Assembly (NCBI RefSeq): GCF_016734905.1
Contig: NZ_JAERPO010000002.1
Location: 1 to 64,000, forward strand
DNA from: Sphingopyxis jiangsuensis
GTDB lineage: Bacteria; Pseudomonadota; Alphaproteobacteria; Sphingomonadales; Sphingomonadaceae
DNA length: 64,000 nt
Reading direction: 5' to 3'
How positions within the stretch are numbered: position 1 is the stretch's first letter; every line of letters starts with the position of its first letter. The notes beneath the pieces are model-generated. The model did not search any database and was not told the origin of the DNA. It saw only the letters and a list, made by a program, of their open reading frames with translations. The translations under genes were made by a program, and so were the position numbers. This document shows positions 52,325 through 61,381 of this stretch, in pieces.

Positions 52325-53488
52325 ATGGCAGGGATGGACGCGGACATATTCGACCAGTTCATCGAACAGCTGGAGCGCTATGTCCGCGAGCGCCTTCTCC
52401 CTGCCGAAAAGCATATCATCGAAAACGACCGGATTCCCGACGACATATTGTCGGAACTGCGCGACATGGGTTTGTTCGGACTGACCATCCCCGAAGAGTT
52501 CGGCGGCGCAGGGATGAACGTCAGCCAATATATCCGAACGATCCACACGCTCTCTTATGCCATGCCGGCCTTCCGCTCGATCATCTCGATCAACATCGGC
52601 ATGTTCGCCTCGGCGCTTAAAAACGGCGGCACCGACACGCAAAAGGCCGAATGGCTACCGCGCGTCGCGGCGGGCGAAATCGCCTGCTTCGGGCTGACCG
52701 AGCCGGGGTCGGGATCGGATTCGGCGGGGCTCCAGACGAGCGCGGTCCAGACCGACAACGGCTGGGTGCTCAATGGTACCAAACGCTACATCACCAATGC
52801 GCCGCAGGCGAAGGTTGCGCTGATCATGGCGCGGACGAGCAAGGAGAATCTGCCCAAGAATGCCCATGTGTCGGCGTTCATCGTGCCGATGGACGCTCCC
52901 GGCGTTTCGACGGGAAAATCGGACAAGAAGATGGGCCAGTCGGGCGCGCATATCTCCGATATCATCATGGAGGATGTTCGCGTCGGCGGCGAGGCGCTGC
53001 TCGGCGGCGAACTCGGCAAGGGTTTCGCTTATGCGATGATGAGCCTCGACAATGGCCGCATGTCGGTCGGCGCCGCGGCGACCGCCTATGCCCGCCGCGC
53101 GCTCGATTCGGCGACGCGCTATGCGACCGAGCGCAAGGCGTTCGGCGAACCGATCGCCAATTTTCAGCTCATCCAGCAGATGCTCGCGCAGAGCGAGATC
53201 GACATCTATGCCGCCGAGTGCATGATGGAAGATGTCACCCGCCGCGCCGATGCAGGCGAGAATGTCTTGCGCAAGGCTGCTGCATTCAAGGTTTTCGCCT
53301 CCGAGATGTGCGGCCGCGTCGTCGATGCCTGCGTGCAGGTCTATGGCGGCGCCGGCTACCTCGCCGAATATGACGCCGAACGCTTCTTCCGCGATGCGCG
53401 CATCTATCGCATCTACGAAGGCACGACGCAGATTCTGCAGCTCCAGATCGCCAAACATATGCTGCGCGAGTTTCACGCGCAGGGCTGA
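52325..53488 (+). CDS. Acyl-CoA dehydrogenase (short/medium chain type)
   Basis: This 387-residue flavoprotein has FAD and substrate segments CFGLTEPGSGSDSAGL and RYITNAPQA, the stretch ATERKAFGEPIANFQ, and a catalytic glutamate in RIYEGTTQILQ, as in butyryl/isobutyryl-type enzymes. It oxidises an acyl-CoA at the alpha-beta position, passing electrons to ETF. The gene starts three bases after a GGGAGAGGTG-type site and is followed after 29 bases by a thiolase and then an Mcd-like dehydrogenase. The three probably form one operon under IclR control. Confidence 0.88.
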   Translation: MAGMDADIFDQFIEQLERYVRERLLPAEKHIIENDRIPDDILSELRDMGLFGLTIPEEFGGAGMNVSQYIRTIHTLSYAMPAFRSIISINIGMFASALKNGGTDTQKAEWLPRVAAGEIACFGLTEPGSGSDSAGLQTSAVQTDNGWVLNGTKRYITNAPQAKVALIMARTSKENLPKNAHVSAFIVPMDAPGVSTGKSDKKMGQSGAHISDIIMEDVRVGGEALLGGELGKGFAYAMMSLDNGRMSVGAAATAYARRALDSATRYATERKAFGEPIANFQLIQQMLAQSEIDIYAAECMMEDVTRRADAGENVLRKAAAFKVFASEMCGRVVDACVQVYGGAGYLAEYDAERFFRDARIYRIYEGTTQILQLQIAKHMLREFHAQG

Positions 53489-53517
53489 CGTCCCCTTTTC
53501 CCGACCGGAGTATTCCC

Positions 53518-54732
53518 ATGTCCCTGCGCCGCGCCGCCATTGTCGCCCCGATCCGCACCGCCGTCGGCAAATTCGGCGGCACCTTGTCGCCGCTGACCGC
53601 GGGCGAGCTTGGCGCGGTGATCCTGAAGGCGCTCGTCGAGCGGACGAAGATCGACCCTGCGCGCGTCGACGACGTGGTGTTCAGCCAGGGCTATGGCAAT
53701 GGCGAGGCGCCGGCGATCGGCCATTGGTCGTGGCTCGCCGCCGGGCTGCCGCTCGAAGTGCCCGGATACCAGCTCGACCGCCGCTGCGGATCGGGGCTGC
53801 AGGCGGTCGTCAACGCCGCGATGATGGTGCAGACGGGCATGTCCGACGTCGTCGTCGCGGGCGGGGTCGAATCGATGTCGAACGTCGAACATTACAGCAC
53901 CGATATTCGGGGGGGCGTGCGCGCGGGCAATCTGACGCTTCACGACCGGCTGACGCGCGGGCGGTTGATGTCGCAGCCGATCGAACGCTTCGGGGTCATT
54001 TCGGGGATGATCGAGACCGCCGAGAATCTGGCAAAGGATTATGGCATCACGCGCGAGGCGGCCGATGCTTATGCGGTACGCAGCCACCAGCGCGCCGCGG
54101 CGGCGTGGAAGAAGGGGCTGTTCGACGACGAACTGGTGCCCGTCAGCGTCCCGCAGCGCAAGGGCGACCCCATTATCTTCGACCATGACGAAGGCTATCG
54201 CGCCGACGCGAGCTTGGAATCGCTTGGCAGGCTCAAGCCGCTGGAGGGCGGCGTCGTCACCGCCGGCAATGCGAGCCAGCAGAATGACGCCGCTGCCGCG
54301 TGCCTCGTCGTTGCCGAGGACAAGCTCGACGAACTCGGCCTCGAACCCATCGCCTGGTATCACAGCGCCGCGGCGGCGGGCTGCGATCCCGCGCGCATGG
54401 GGATCGGCCCGGTGCCCGCTGTCGAACGGCTGTTCGCAAAGAATGGCCTCGGTTGGGACGACATCGACCTCGTCGAACTCAACGAAGCCTTTGCGCCGCA
54501 GGTACTCGCGGTGCTCAAGGGATGGGGCTGGTCCGACGACGACAGCCGCCTCGACATGCTCAATGTCAACGGATCGGGCATCTCGCTCGGCCATCCGATC
54601 GGCGCGACCGGCGGGCGCATCCTTGCCAATCTGACGCGCGAGCTGGTGCGGCGCGAGGGGCGCTTTGGCCTCGAAACCATGTGCATCGGCGGCGGACAGG
54701 GCATCGCCGCGATCTTCGAGCGCGCCGTGTGA
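53518..54732 (+). CDS. Acetyl-CoA C-acetyltransferase (thiolase)
   Basis: This 404-residue thiolase has acyl-accepting Cys90 ([12 protein letters not shown]), the NEAFAPQ asparagine-histidine region, the [10 protein letters not shown] histidine and the second cysteine in CIGGGQG. It condenses or cleaves acetoacetyl-CoA or a 3-ketoacyl-CoA. It lies between two acyl-CoA dehydrogenase genes and ends two bases before the Mcd-like gene. With these partners it may take part in branched acyl-CoA breakdown or supply acetoacetyl-CoA. Confidence 0.9.
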   Translation: MSLRRAAIVAPIRTAVGKFGGTLSPLTAGELGAVILKALVERTKIDPARVDDVVFSQGYGNGEAPAIGHWSWLAAGLPLEVPGYQLDRRCGSGLQAVVNAAMMVQTGMSDVVVAGGVESMSNVEHYSTDIRGGVRAGNLTLHDRLTRGRLMSQPIERFGVISGMIETAENLAKDYGITREAADAYAVRSHQRAAAAWKKGLFDDELVPVSVPQRKGDPIIFDHDEGYRADASLESLGRLKPLEGGVVTAGNASQQNDAAAACLVVAEDKLDELGLEPIAWYHSAAAAGCDPARMGIGPVPAVERLFAKNGLGWDDIDLVELNEAFAPQVLAVLKGWGWSDDDSRLDMLNVNGSGISLGHPIGATGGRILANLTRELVRREGRFGLETMCIGGGQGIAAIFERAV

Positions 54733-54734
54733 CA

Positions 54735-56324
54735 ATGGCGCTGCGCCACGCCCTCGCCGCCGCGACGACCTATAGCGACGCGGCCAAGGCCGCGCTCGTC
54801 GAACGTCTCGCGCATCGCCCCATCGATGAAGACCAGCGCGCCGCGCACGGATTCGCGTGGATTGCAACGACGGTGGCGGCGCTCGAAGCGGTGCTCGACT
54901 GGCTCGACGCTGGCAATGACACGAATCCGCTCGACACCAAGCTCGCCTCGCTCGCCTTTGCCGAAAGCGTCGCACAGCTCGTCGGCGGCCTGCCGATGGG
55001 GCAGAACGAAATCGTCCGCCCCGCCGATCTGGGGATCAGTACAGCCGCGCGCGCGCTCGGCGATGCCTGCGCAGACCTGCTCGTCGCCGATCACACCACG
55101 ACGCGCGCCGAGATTGCCGCCGCACTCGCCGATGGCCAGTGGCCGAGCGAGACGCTTCATGCCAGCGACCTCGACGCAATCCGTGGACAGTTCCGCCGCT
55201 TCACCGAAGCCGAGATCATCCCGCACGCGCATCGCTGGCATCTCGCCAACGCCCTGATTCCCGACGCGACGGTCGAAGCGATGGCCGAACTCGGCACCTT
55301 TGGCGTGTGCATTCCCGACGAATATGGCGGGCTCGGCCTCGGCAAGCTCGTCATGTGCGTCGTCACCGAGGAATTGTCGCGCGGCTGGATAGGCGCGGGA
55401 TCGCTCGGCACGCGCTCCGAGATCGCAGGCGAGCTGATCGCGATGGGCGGCACCGACGCACAAAAGGCCGCGTGGCTGCCAAAGATCGCAAGCGGCGACA
55501 TCCTGCCGACCGCGGTGTTCACCGAGCCCGATGTCGGGTCCGACCTCGGCGCGCTTCAGACGCGCGCGCGGCGCACGGACGACGGCTGGATCATCGATGG
55601 TGCCAAGACATGGATCACCCACGCCGCGCGATCGGACCTGATGACCTTGCTTGCGCGGACATTGCCCGATGCAAAGGGCTATGCGGGCCTGTCGATGTTG
55701 CTCGTCCCCAAGCCGCGCGGGGCCGAAGCCACCCCCTTTCCCGCCGCGGGCATGAGCGGAAGCGAGATCGAGGTCCTCGGCTATCGCGGGATGCGCGAAT
55801 ATGCGCTCCAATTCGACGCGATGGCGGCCCCCGCCGACGCGCTCCTCGGCGGCGTGGAAGGGCAAGGCTTCAAACAGTTGATGCGCACTTTCGAGGGCGC
55901 GCGCATCCAGACCGCAGCGCGCGCAGTCGGCGTCGCGCGGCGCGCGATCGAACTGGGGCTGGATTATGCGTTGGGCCGCAGACAGTTCGGCCGTCCGATA
56001 ATGGCTTTCCCGCGCGTGTCGGACAAGATCGCGATGAGCCTCATCGATTTCGTCATGGCGCGCGAACTCAGCTATGCGGCGGCGCGCGCCAAGGACGGCG
56101 GCAAGCGCTGCGATATCGAAGCGGGGATGGCAAAGCTTTTCGCCGCGCGCGCTGCCTGGGCGAACGCCGACGCCGCGCTGCAAATTCACGGCGGCAACGG
56201 CTATGCGCTCGAGTATGAGATCAGCCGCATCCTCTGCGACGCGCGCATCCTGAACATCTTCGAGGGGGCCGCCGAAATCCAGGCGCAGGTTATCGCGCGC
56301 GGGCTGGTTGAAAGGCGCAATTGA
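54735..56324 (+). CDS. mcd: Methylsuccinyl-CoA dehydrogenase-like acyl-CoA dehydrogenase
   Basis: This 529-residue enzyme is longer than ordinary acyl-CoA dehydrogenases. The first 150 residues form the extra domain of (2S)-methylsuccinyl-CoA dehydrogenase ([40 protein letters not shown]). The core has [24 protein letters not shown] and the ending [18 protein letters not shown] with the catalytic glutamate. Mcd turns methylsuccinyl-CoA into mesaconyl-C1-CoA in the ethylmalonyl-CoA pathway. The ATG is two bases after the thiolase stop. Crotonyl-CoA carboxylase/reductase and the mutases are not in the window. Its product would be the substrate of the Mct-like enzyme at 37.5 kb. Confidence 0.75.
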   Translation: MALRHALAAATTYSDAAKAALVERLAHRPIDEDQRAAHGFAWIATTVAALEAVLDWLDAGNDTNPLDTKLASLAFAESVAQLVGGLPMGQNEIVRPADLGISTAARALGDACADLLVADHTTTRAEIAAALADGQWPSETLHASDLDAIRGQFRRFTEAEIIPHAHRWHLANALIPDATVEAMAELGTFGVCIPDEYGGLGLGKLVMCVVTEELSRGWIGAGSLGTRSEIAGELIAMGGTDAQKAAWLPKIASGDILPTAVFTEPDVGSDLGALQTRARRTDDGWIIDGAKTWITHAARSDLMTLLARTLPDAKGYAGLSMLLVPKPRGAEATPFPAAGMSGSEIEVLGYRGMREYALQFDAMAAPADALLGGVEGQGFKQLMRTFEGARIQTAARAVGVARRAIELGLDYALGRRQFGRPIMAFPRVSDKIAMSLIDFVMARELSYAAARAKDGGKRCDIEAGMAKLFAARAAWANADAALQIHGGNGYALEYEISRILCDARILNIFEGAAEIQAQVIARGLVERRN

Positions 56325-56414
56325 CGGGCGAGAGGCTGCCTCGCGTTGCCCCATCACCAAATGCGCATGGGCGCTTGTCATCGCGCCACCGCGCTGCTAG
56401 TGGCGCCCCTCGTT

Positions 56415-56490
56415 GCCGCTTTAGCTCAGTTGGTAGAGCACATCATTCGTAATGATGGGGCCACAGGTTCGAGTCCTGTAAGCGGCACCA
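56415..56490 (+). tRNA. tRNA-Thr (anticodon CGT)
   Basis: A 76-base cloverleaf has acceptor stem GCCGCTT / AAGCGGC, D-loop AGCTCAGTTGGTAGAGC, anticodon loop ATTCGTAA (anticodon CGT, reading ACG), T-loop GGTTCGAGTCC and an encoded CCA end (56488-56490). It faces a tRNA-Leu gene on the other strand about 100 bases away. Confidence 0.95.
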
Positions 56491-56593
56491 TTTCCCCTAT
56501 ACGACAGCTGTAAACAGTCCGACCGCATGCGAATCGTGCGACGACCGAGCGCATTGCACCCGGCGCGCGAGTGATCCTTTAAAATGGGGAAAA

Positions 56594-56680
56594 TGGTGCC
56601 CAGAAGAGGACTCGAACCTCCACGACCTTGCGATCGCCAGCACCTGAAGCTGGTGCGTCTACCAATTCCGCCATCTGGGC
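56594..56680 (-). tRNA. tRNA-Leu (anticodon CAG)
   Basis: An 87-base gene on the minus strand has acceptor stem GCCCAGA / TCTGGGC, anticodon loop TTCAGGT (anticodon CAG), a long variable arm as expected for leucine tRNA, T-loop GGTTCGAGTCC and an encoded CCA end. Its 3' end faces the tRNA-Thr 3' end. The gap contains an imperfect inverted repeat formed by the two tails (GGCACCATTTCCCC and GGGGAAAATGGTGCC). Confidence 0.95.
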
Positions 56681-56877
56681 ACGGGGTAGGAGCGGGCGCT
56701 TAGCGGCGGGGCGCGGCGCTTGTCAACCGCGACCGCGCCGATGCGGCGAAATTAATTGGGAGCGCGCGGATTTGCGTTGGCCACCGCCCGCTCCCCCTTG
56801 CCCGGACCGCCGCTTCGCGGCATGGGGGGCGCGAGCGTGGCGCCCGCGGGCGCGAGAATCAACGACAGGCTGAAGCG

Positions 56878-57813
56878 ATGCACAATCTGGATGGGCAATT
56901 GATCACGGTGCTGGGCGGGAGCGGCTTTCTGGGCCGCTATGTCGTGCAACGGCTGCTCGCGCGTGGCGCGCGCGTCCGCATTGCCGAACGCGAACCGCGC
57001 CGCGCGACCTTCCTGAAGCCGCTCGGCGGGCTCGGCCAGACGCAGTTCGTCGCCGCCGACGTGCGCGATGCGGCGAGCATTGCGCGCGCGGTCTCGGGCT
57101 GCGACGCGGTGATAAACCTCGTCGGCGCGTTCGACGATATGCAGGCGGTACAGGCCAGCGGCGCGGGGCATGTCGCAGCGGCAGCCAAGGCCGCTGGCGT
57201 CCGCGCACTCGTCCATGTCTCGGCAATCGGCGCCGATCCCGACAGCGCTTCTGCCTATGGCCGCAGCAAGGGCGAAGGCGAAAAGGCGGTACGGAACGAA
57301 TTTCGCGCTGCCGCGATCCTGCGTCCGTCGATCATCTTCGGCCGCGAGGATCAGTTCATCAACCGCTTCGCGACCATGATCCGCTTTGCCCCGGTCGTCC
57401 CCGTGATCGCGCCGAACACGAAATTCCAGCCGGTCTATGTCGGTGACGTCGCCGACGCCGTGGTCGCGGCGCTCGGCGCTGGCGCTGCGGGCAAGATTTT
57501 CGAGCTCGGCGGGCCGCAACAGATGTCGATGATAGAACTCTTGCGCTGGATTGCCGACGCGACGGGGCGCCAGCGGCTCTTCGTAGAGGTGCCCGATGCC
57601 GTCGCCTCGGCGCTCGCATCGACGGTCGGCTGGCTGCCGGGCGCGCCGATCACCAAGGACCAGTGGCTGATGCTCCAGCGCGACAACGTCGTTGCGCCGC
57701 GCGCCGCGGGGCTGAAACAGCTCGGCATCACGCCGACGGCGCTTGCTGCGGTCGCCGACGGCTGGCTCGTCCAGTATCGCCGCCACGGTCGATTTTCCGA
57801 ATACGCGCGCTGA
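56878..57813 (+). CDS. NDUFA9-like NAD(P)-binding protein
   Basis: This 311-residue atypical short-chain dehydrogenase has the nucleotide site TVLGGSGFLGRYVVQRLL, the stretch INLVGAF and the segment YGRSKGEGEKAVR. It matches the family of the complex I subunit NDUFA9 found in alphaproteobacteria, where it binds NADPH and may support the respiratory chain or quinone metabolism. The gene is followed after five bases by uppP, suggesting cotranscription. This position next to uppP is common in sphingomonads as far as I recall. Confidence 0.82.
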   Translation: MHNLDGQLITVLGGSGFLGRYVVQRLLARGARVRIAEREPRRATFLKPLGGLGQTQFVAADVRDAASIARAVSGCDAVINLVGAFDDMQAVQASGAGHVAAAAKAAGVRALVHVSAIGADPDSASAYGRSKGEGEKAVRNEFRAAAILRPSIIFGREDQFINRFATMIRFAPVVPVIAPNTKFQPVYVGDVADAVVAALGAGAAGKIFELGGPQQMSMIELLRWIADATGRQRLFVEVPDAVASALASTVGWLPGAPITKDQWLMLQRDNVVAPRAAGLKQLGITPTALAAVADGWLVQYRRHGRFSEYAR

Positions 57814-57818
57814 GCGGC

Positions 57819-58619
57819 ATGTCGATCTGGCTGACCGCCATCATCCTCGGCATCGTCGAGGGGCTCACCGAATTTTTGCCGGTTTCCTCGACCGGGCATC
57901 TAATCCTCGCGACCGAGTTGCTCGGTTATGACGCGTCGCGCTGGGCGATCTTCAACATCGCGATCCAGCCGGGCGCGATCCTCGCCATCGTCGTGCTCTA
58001 TCGCCATTTGTTCTGGGACATGGGAGTCGGTTTTTTCCGGCGCGATCCGGTGGCGATCGCCTTTGTCCGCAACCTTATCGTCGCCTTCATTCCGGCCGTG
58101 GTGCTGGGCCTTGCCTTTGGTGACCAGATCGAGCTGCTGCTCGAAAATGCCGTCGTCGTCGCATGGGCGCTTGTCATCGGAGGCTTTGCGATCCTGATCG
58201 TCGAACGGCTTGCCCGAACGCAGGAAAGCGGCGGGGTCGCCAACCTCTCGCTGCGCCAGTCGACAATAGTCGGCATCGTCCAGTGCCTTGCGATGATCCC
58301 CGGCGTCAGCCGGTCGGGCGCGACGATCATGGGGGCGATGGCAATGGGGGTCGACCGCAAGACAGCCGCCGAGTTCAGCTTCTTCCTCGCGCTCCCTACG
58401 CTAACCGGCGCGACCGCGCTGCAATTGTTCAAGCATCGCGATGCGGTCACGACAGGGGACCTGGGGCTGATTGCCGTCGGGTCGATCGTCTCCTTTGTCG
58501 TCGCCTGGATCGTGATCAAGGCCTTCCTTGCAATCGTGACGCGCTATGGCTTTGCGCCCTTTGCCTGGTACCGGATTATCGTCGGCGTCGCGGCACTGAT
58601 ATGGCTTGGGTCGAGATAG
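57819..58619 (+). CDS. uppP: Undecaprenyl-diphosphatase UppP (BacA)
   Basis: This 266-residue membrane enzyme has the two family motifs VEGLTEFLPVSSTGHLIL (acidic and Ser/His site) and IPGVSRSGATIMGAMAMG. It dephosphorylates undecaprenyl diphosphate to recycle the lipid carrier for cell-wall synthesis; loss or overexpression affects bacitracin sensitivity. The ATG at 57819 directly follows the NDUFA9-like gene. A longer frame into that gene is rejected because it would duplicate coding sequence in another frame. Confidence 0.95.
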   Translation: MSIWLTAIILGIVEGLTEFLPVSSTGHLILATELLGYDASRWAIFNIAIQPGAILAIVVLYRHLFWDMGVGFFRRDPVAIAFVRNLIVAFIPAVVLGLAFGDQIELLLENAVVVAWALVIGGFAILIVERLARTQESGGVANLSLRQSTIVGIVQCLAMIPGVSRSGATIMGAMAMGVDRKTAAEFSFFLALPTLTGATALQLFKHRDAVTTGDLGLIAVGSIVSFVVAWIVIKAFLAIVTRYGFAPFAWYRIIVGVAALIWLGSR

Positions 58620-58778
58620 GTCCGATACGAGACTAAATAATGAAAGATTGTTGCGCACGGGAAGCGTGGCGCTCGGATCGAAGCAATTTTAGGTAAATAT
58701 TGCTGTCTTATCTGAGATTTTGCGAGTGACAGCACGGTCAAGCCGATGCAACCACCTCTTCAACGAAGGGGAATTTGC

Positions 58779-60221
58779 ATGGCTTCCGAACGCATGCTCC
58801 GGTTTGTGGAGCGTGAACAATCCTATCCCGACAAGCGCACTGCGGAGGAGCGCGCACGCGACTTTCGCGAGATCGCGGAACGCTACGCCGCGCCCGACGC
58901 CGACGCACAGGCGGCGCGCTGTTCGCAGTGCGGCGTGCCCTATTGCTCAGTGCATTGCCCGCTCCACAACCATATCCCCGATTGGCTGCGCCTGACTGCC
59001 GAAGGACGGCTGCGCGAGGCATACGAACTGAGCAACGCGACCTCGACGATGCCCGAGATCTGCGGGCGCATCTGTCCGCAAGATCGCCTTTGCGAAGGCA
59101 ATTGCGTGATCGAATTCACCGGCCACGGCGCGGTGACGATCGGCAGCGTCGAAAAATATATCACCGATACCGCCTGGGCCGAGGGCTGGGTCGAGCCGTT
59201 GCAGGCCGGGCCGGCAACGGGCCAGTCGGTCGGCGTAATCGGCGCCGGACCCGCAGGGCTGACCGCTGCCGAATATCTGCGCGTCCAGGGACATGAAGTC
59301 CATGTCTATGACCGCCACGACCGCGCAGGCGGATTGCTGACCTATGGCATCCCCGGTTTCAAGCTGGAGAAGGATGTGGTGATGCGCCGCATCGCGCGCC
59401 TTGAGGAAGGCGGCATCCATTTTCACTTGGGCTTCGAAGTGGGTGCCGACGCGACGCTCGACGAACTGCGGCAGAAACACGACGCGCTCCTGGTCGCGAC
59501 CGGCGTATACAAGGCGCGCGAGATTGCCGTGCCGGGCAACGAGGCGGAGGGAGTGATCGCCGCGCTCGACTATCTGGTCGCTTCGAACCGCAAAGGGTTC
59601 GGCGACGCCGTTCCCGCCTTCGACGACGGCAGCCTCGATGCCAAGGGCAAGCATGTCGTCGTGATCGGCGGCGGCGACACGGCGATGGACTGCGTCCGCA
59701 CCGCGGTTCGCCAAGGAGCGAAATCGGTGAAGTGCCTCTATCGCCGCGACCGCGAGAATATGCCGGGATCGCAGCGCGAGGTCGCCAACGCCGAGGAAGA
59801 AGGGGTCGAGTTCGTCTGGCTGTCCGCCCCCGCAAGCTTCACCGCGGACAAGCGGGTCAAGCAGGTATCTGTGGCGGGCATGCGCCTCGGCTCGCCCGAC
59901 GCGAGCGGGCGCCGCAGCCCCGAACCCGACCCCGGCCGCTCGTTCGACATCCCTGCCGACATGGTCATCAAGGCACTTGGTTTCGACCCCGAAGAACTGC
60001 CGCAGCTGTTCGGCTCGCCCGACCTCAGCGTCACGCGCTGGGGCACGCTGCGCGTCGATCACCAGACGATGATGACCAGCCTGCCCGGCGTGTTTGCGGC
60101 CGGCGATATCGTCCGCGGCGCGAGCCTCGTCGTCTGGGGAATCCGCGATGGTCGCGACGTGAGCGAGCAGATGGCAAAGTGGTTGAAGGCGAAGGCAAAA
60201 GGCGAAAAGAAGGCAGCATGA
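58779..60221 (+). CDS. gltD: Glutamate synthase small subunit
   Basis: This 480-residue iron-sulfur flavoprotein has an N-terminal cysteine region for [4Fe-4S] clusters (CSQCGVPYCSVHCP and CGRICPQDRLCEGNC), an FAD Rossmann site GAGPAGLTAAEYL and an NADPH site VVIGGGDTAMDC. It supplies electrons to the large subunit for making two glutamates from 2-oxoglutarate and glutamine. The ATG at 58779 has AAGGGG upstream. Here it precedes rather than follows the large-subunit gene and is separated from it by one extra gene. Confidence 0.95.
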   Translation: MASERMLRFVEREQSYPDKRTAEERARDFREIAERYAAPDADAQAARCSQCGVPYCSVHCPLHNHIPDWLRLTAEGRLREAYELSNATSTMPEICGRICPQDRLCEGNCVIEFTGHGAVTIGSVEKYITDTAWAEGWVEPLQAGPATGQSVGVIGAGPAGLTAAEYLRVQGHEVHVYDRHDRAGGLLTYGIPGFKLEKDVVMRRIARLEEGGIHFHLGFEVGADATLDELRQKHDALLVATGVYKAREIAVPGNEAEGVIAALDYLVASNRKGFGDAVPAFDDGSLDAKGKHVVVIGGGDTAMDCVRTAVRQGAKSVKCLYRRDRENMPGSQREVANAEEEGVEFVWLSAPASFTADKRVKQVSVAGMRLGSPDASGRRSPEPDPGRSFDIPADMVIKALGFDPEELPQLFGSPDLSVTRWGTLRVDHQTMMTSLPGVFAAGDIVRGASLVVWGIRDGRDVSEQMAKWLKAKAKGEKKAA

Positions 60222-60238
60222 CCAACAGGGGAAGGATC

Positions 60239-61357
60239 ATGTGTATGTCGACGTGGAAATCTCTGGCGCTCGCGGGCGCCGCGGTAATCGTTCCGGTGCA
60301 CGCCGGTGCCGCGCCGACGCCAACTCAGGTCGAGGCGGCAGAGGCGCCAGATGGCGCAATGAACGATGCCGCGCTCGCCGAAGCCAAGGCCAAGATGCAG
60401 AAGGAAATCGACGAGGCGATTGCACTCGTCGAGAAGATTTTCGAGGTCGACAAGCTGCCGCCGGTCGACCCCGCGCGGCTTGCGCTGGCGCGGCAGACGA
60501 CGGCAGCGCTGATCCCGGCGGGCAGCCTCGAGAAGATGCTCGACAATATGTACGGCAAGATATTCAAGGCGGTGATGGAACAGGCCGGCGGCATGTCGGA
60601 CCTGATGCTCTCGATCAAGACCGGCGTCGATGACGAGACGCTCGCCGGGCTCGACGCCGACACCAAGTCGAAGGCCGTCGAAATACTCGACCCCAATCGC
60701 AAGGCGCGCGAAGAACAGGTGATGGAGGTCGTGAAGCCGCTGATCAGCGAAGTGCTGCGCGATCTGGAGGCGCCGATGCGCGACGGCATGGCGCACGCCT
60801 ATTCGCGCAAATTCACCGCGGCGCATCTTGGCGATATGAACAGCTTCTTCGCGACGCCGGCGGGAAGCGCCTTCGCGGGCGAATGGATGGCGCTTCAGGC
60901 AGACCCCGAAGTCATGATTGCGATGATCAAGGCTGTCCCGCCGCTGATCGAAAAATTCATCGACCGCGCGCCCGAGCTGGAAGGCAAGTTCAAGGCGTTG
61001 CCCAAGGAGCGCGGGCTGGCCGACCTCAGCGAAACCGAACTGTCGTCGCTCGCCAAGTTGATGAAGGTCGATGTCGCAACGCTCAAGGAGCATCGCGATA
61101 TGTGGATGGGCAGCGGCGAGGCGAACGACGCCGGCGAGTCTGGCGGCGAAGCCGACTGGGAGTCGGCGAGTGACGCCGATTCCTATGATGTCGCCGACCC
61201 CGCCCTTGACCGCAGCAACTGGACCGCCGCCGACCGCGAGCGCGTCGAGACGCTCGAAGCCGCGGCCGACGAAGCGTCCGGGACCGCGTTCGACGCAGAA
61301 ATGGAAGCCGTCGCCAACGCCCGCAAGCGGCTCAAGATTGCCGATCCGTCCGACTAG
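60239..61357 (+). CDS. Secreted DUF2059-like protein between gltD and gltB
   Basis: This 372-residue protein has a signal peptide (STWKSLALAGAAVIVPVHAGA) and a helical body. The stretch about 60-220 resembles DUF2059 (AHAYSRKFTAAHLGDMNSFFATPAGSAFAGEWM). The last 70 residues are acidic (EANDAGESGGEADWESASDADSYD). The function of DUF2059 proteins is unknown. The ATG at 60239 follows AGGGG by seven bases; one at 60218 overlaps the gltD stop and is an alternative. It sits 17 bases after gltD and 24 before gltB, so it is presumably cotranscribed with the nitrogen-assimilation genes. Confidence 0.7.
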   Translation: MCMSTWKSLALAGAAVIVPVHAGAAPTPTQVEAAEAPDGAMNDAALAEAKAKMQKEIDEAIALVEKIFEVDKLPPVDPARLALARQTTAALIPAGSLEKMLDNMYGKIFKAVMEQAGGMSDLMLSIKTGVDDETLAGLDADTKSKAVEILDPNRKAREEQVMEVVKPLISEVLRDLEAPMRDGMAHAYSRKFTAAHLGDMNSFFATPAGSAFAGEWMALQADPEVMIAMIKAVPPLIEKFIDRAPELEGKFKALPKERGLADLSETELSSLAKLMKVDVATLKEHRDMWMGSGEANDAGESGGEADWESASDADSYDVADPALDRSNWTAADRERVETLEAAADEASGTAFDAEMEAVANARKRLKIADPSD

Positions 61358-61381
61358 GGCGGCGCAAATTTCAGGAACGAA

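Noticed and set aside
54360-56381. 673-codon minus-strand frame opposite thiolase and mcd
   Set aside because: Shadow frame; the plus strand encodes enzymes with clear catalytic motifs.
56415-56680. Genomic island integrated at the tRNA pair
   Set aside because: No integrase, no direct repeat of the tRNA end and no composition change on either side were seen.
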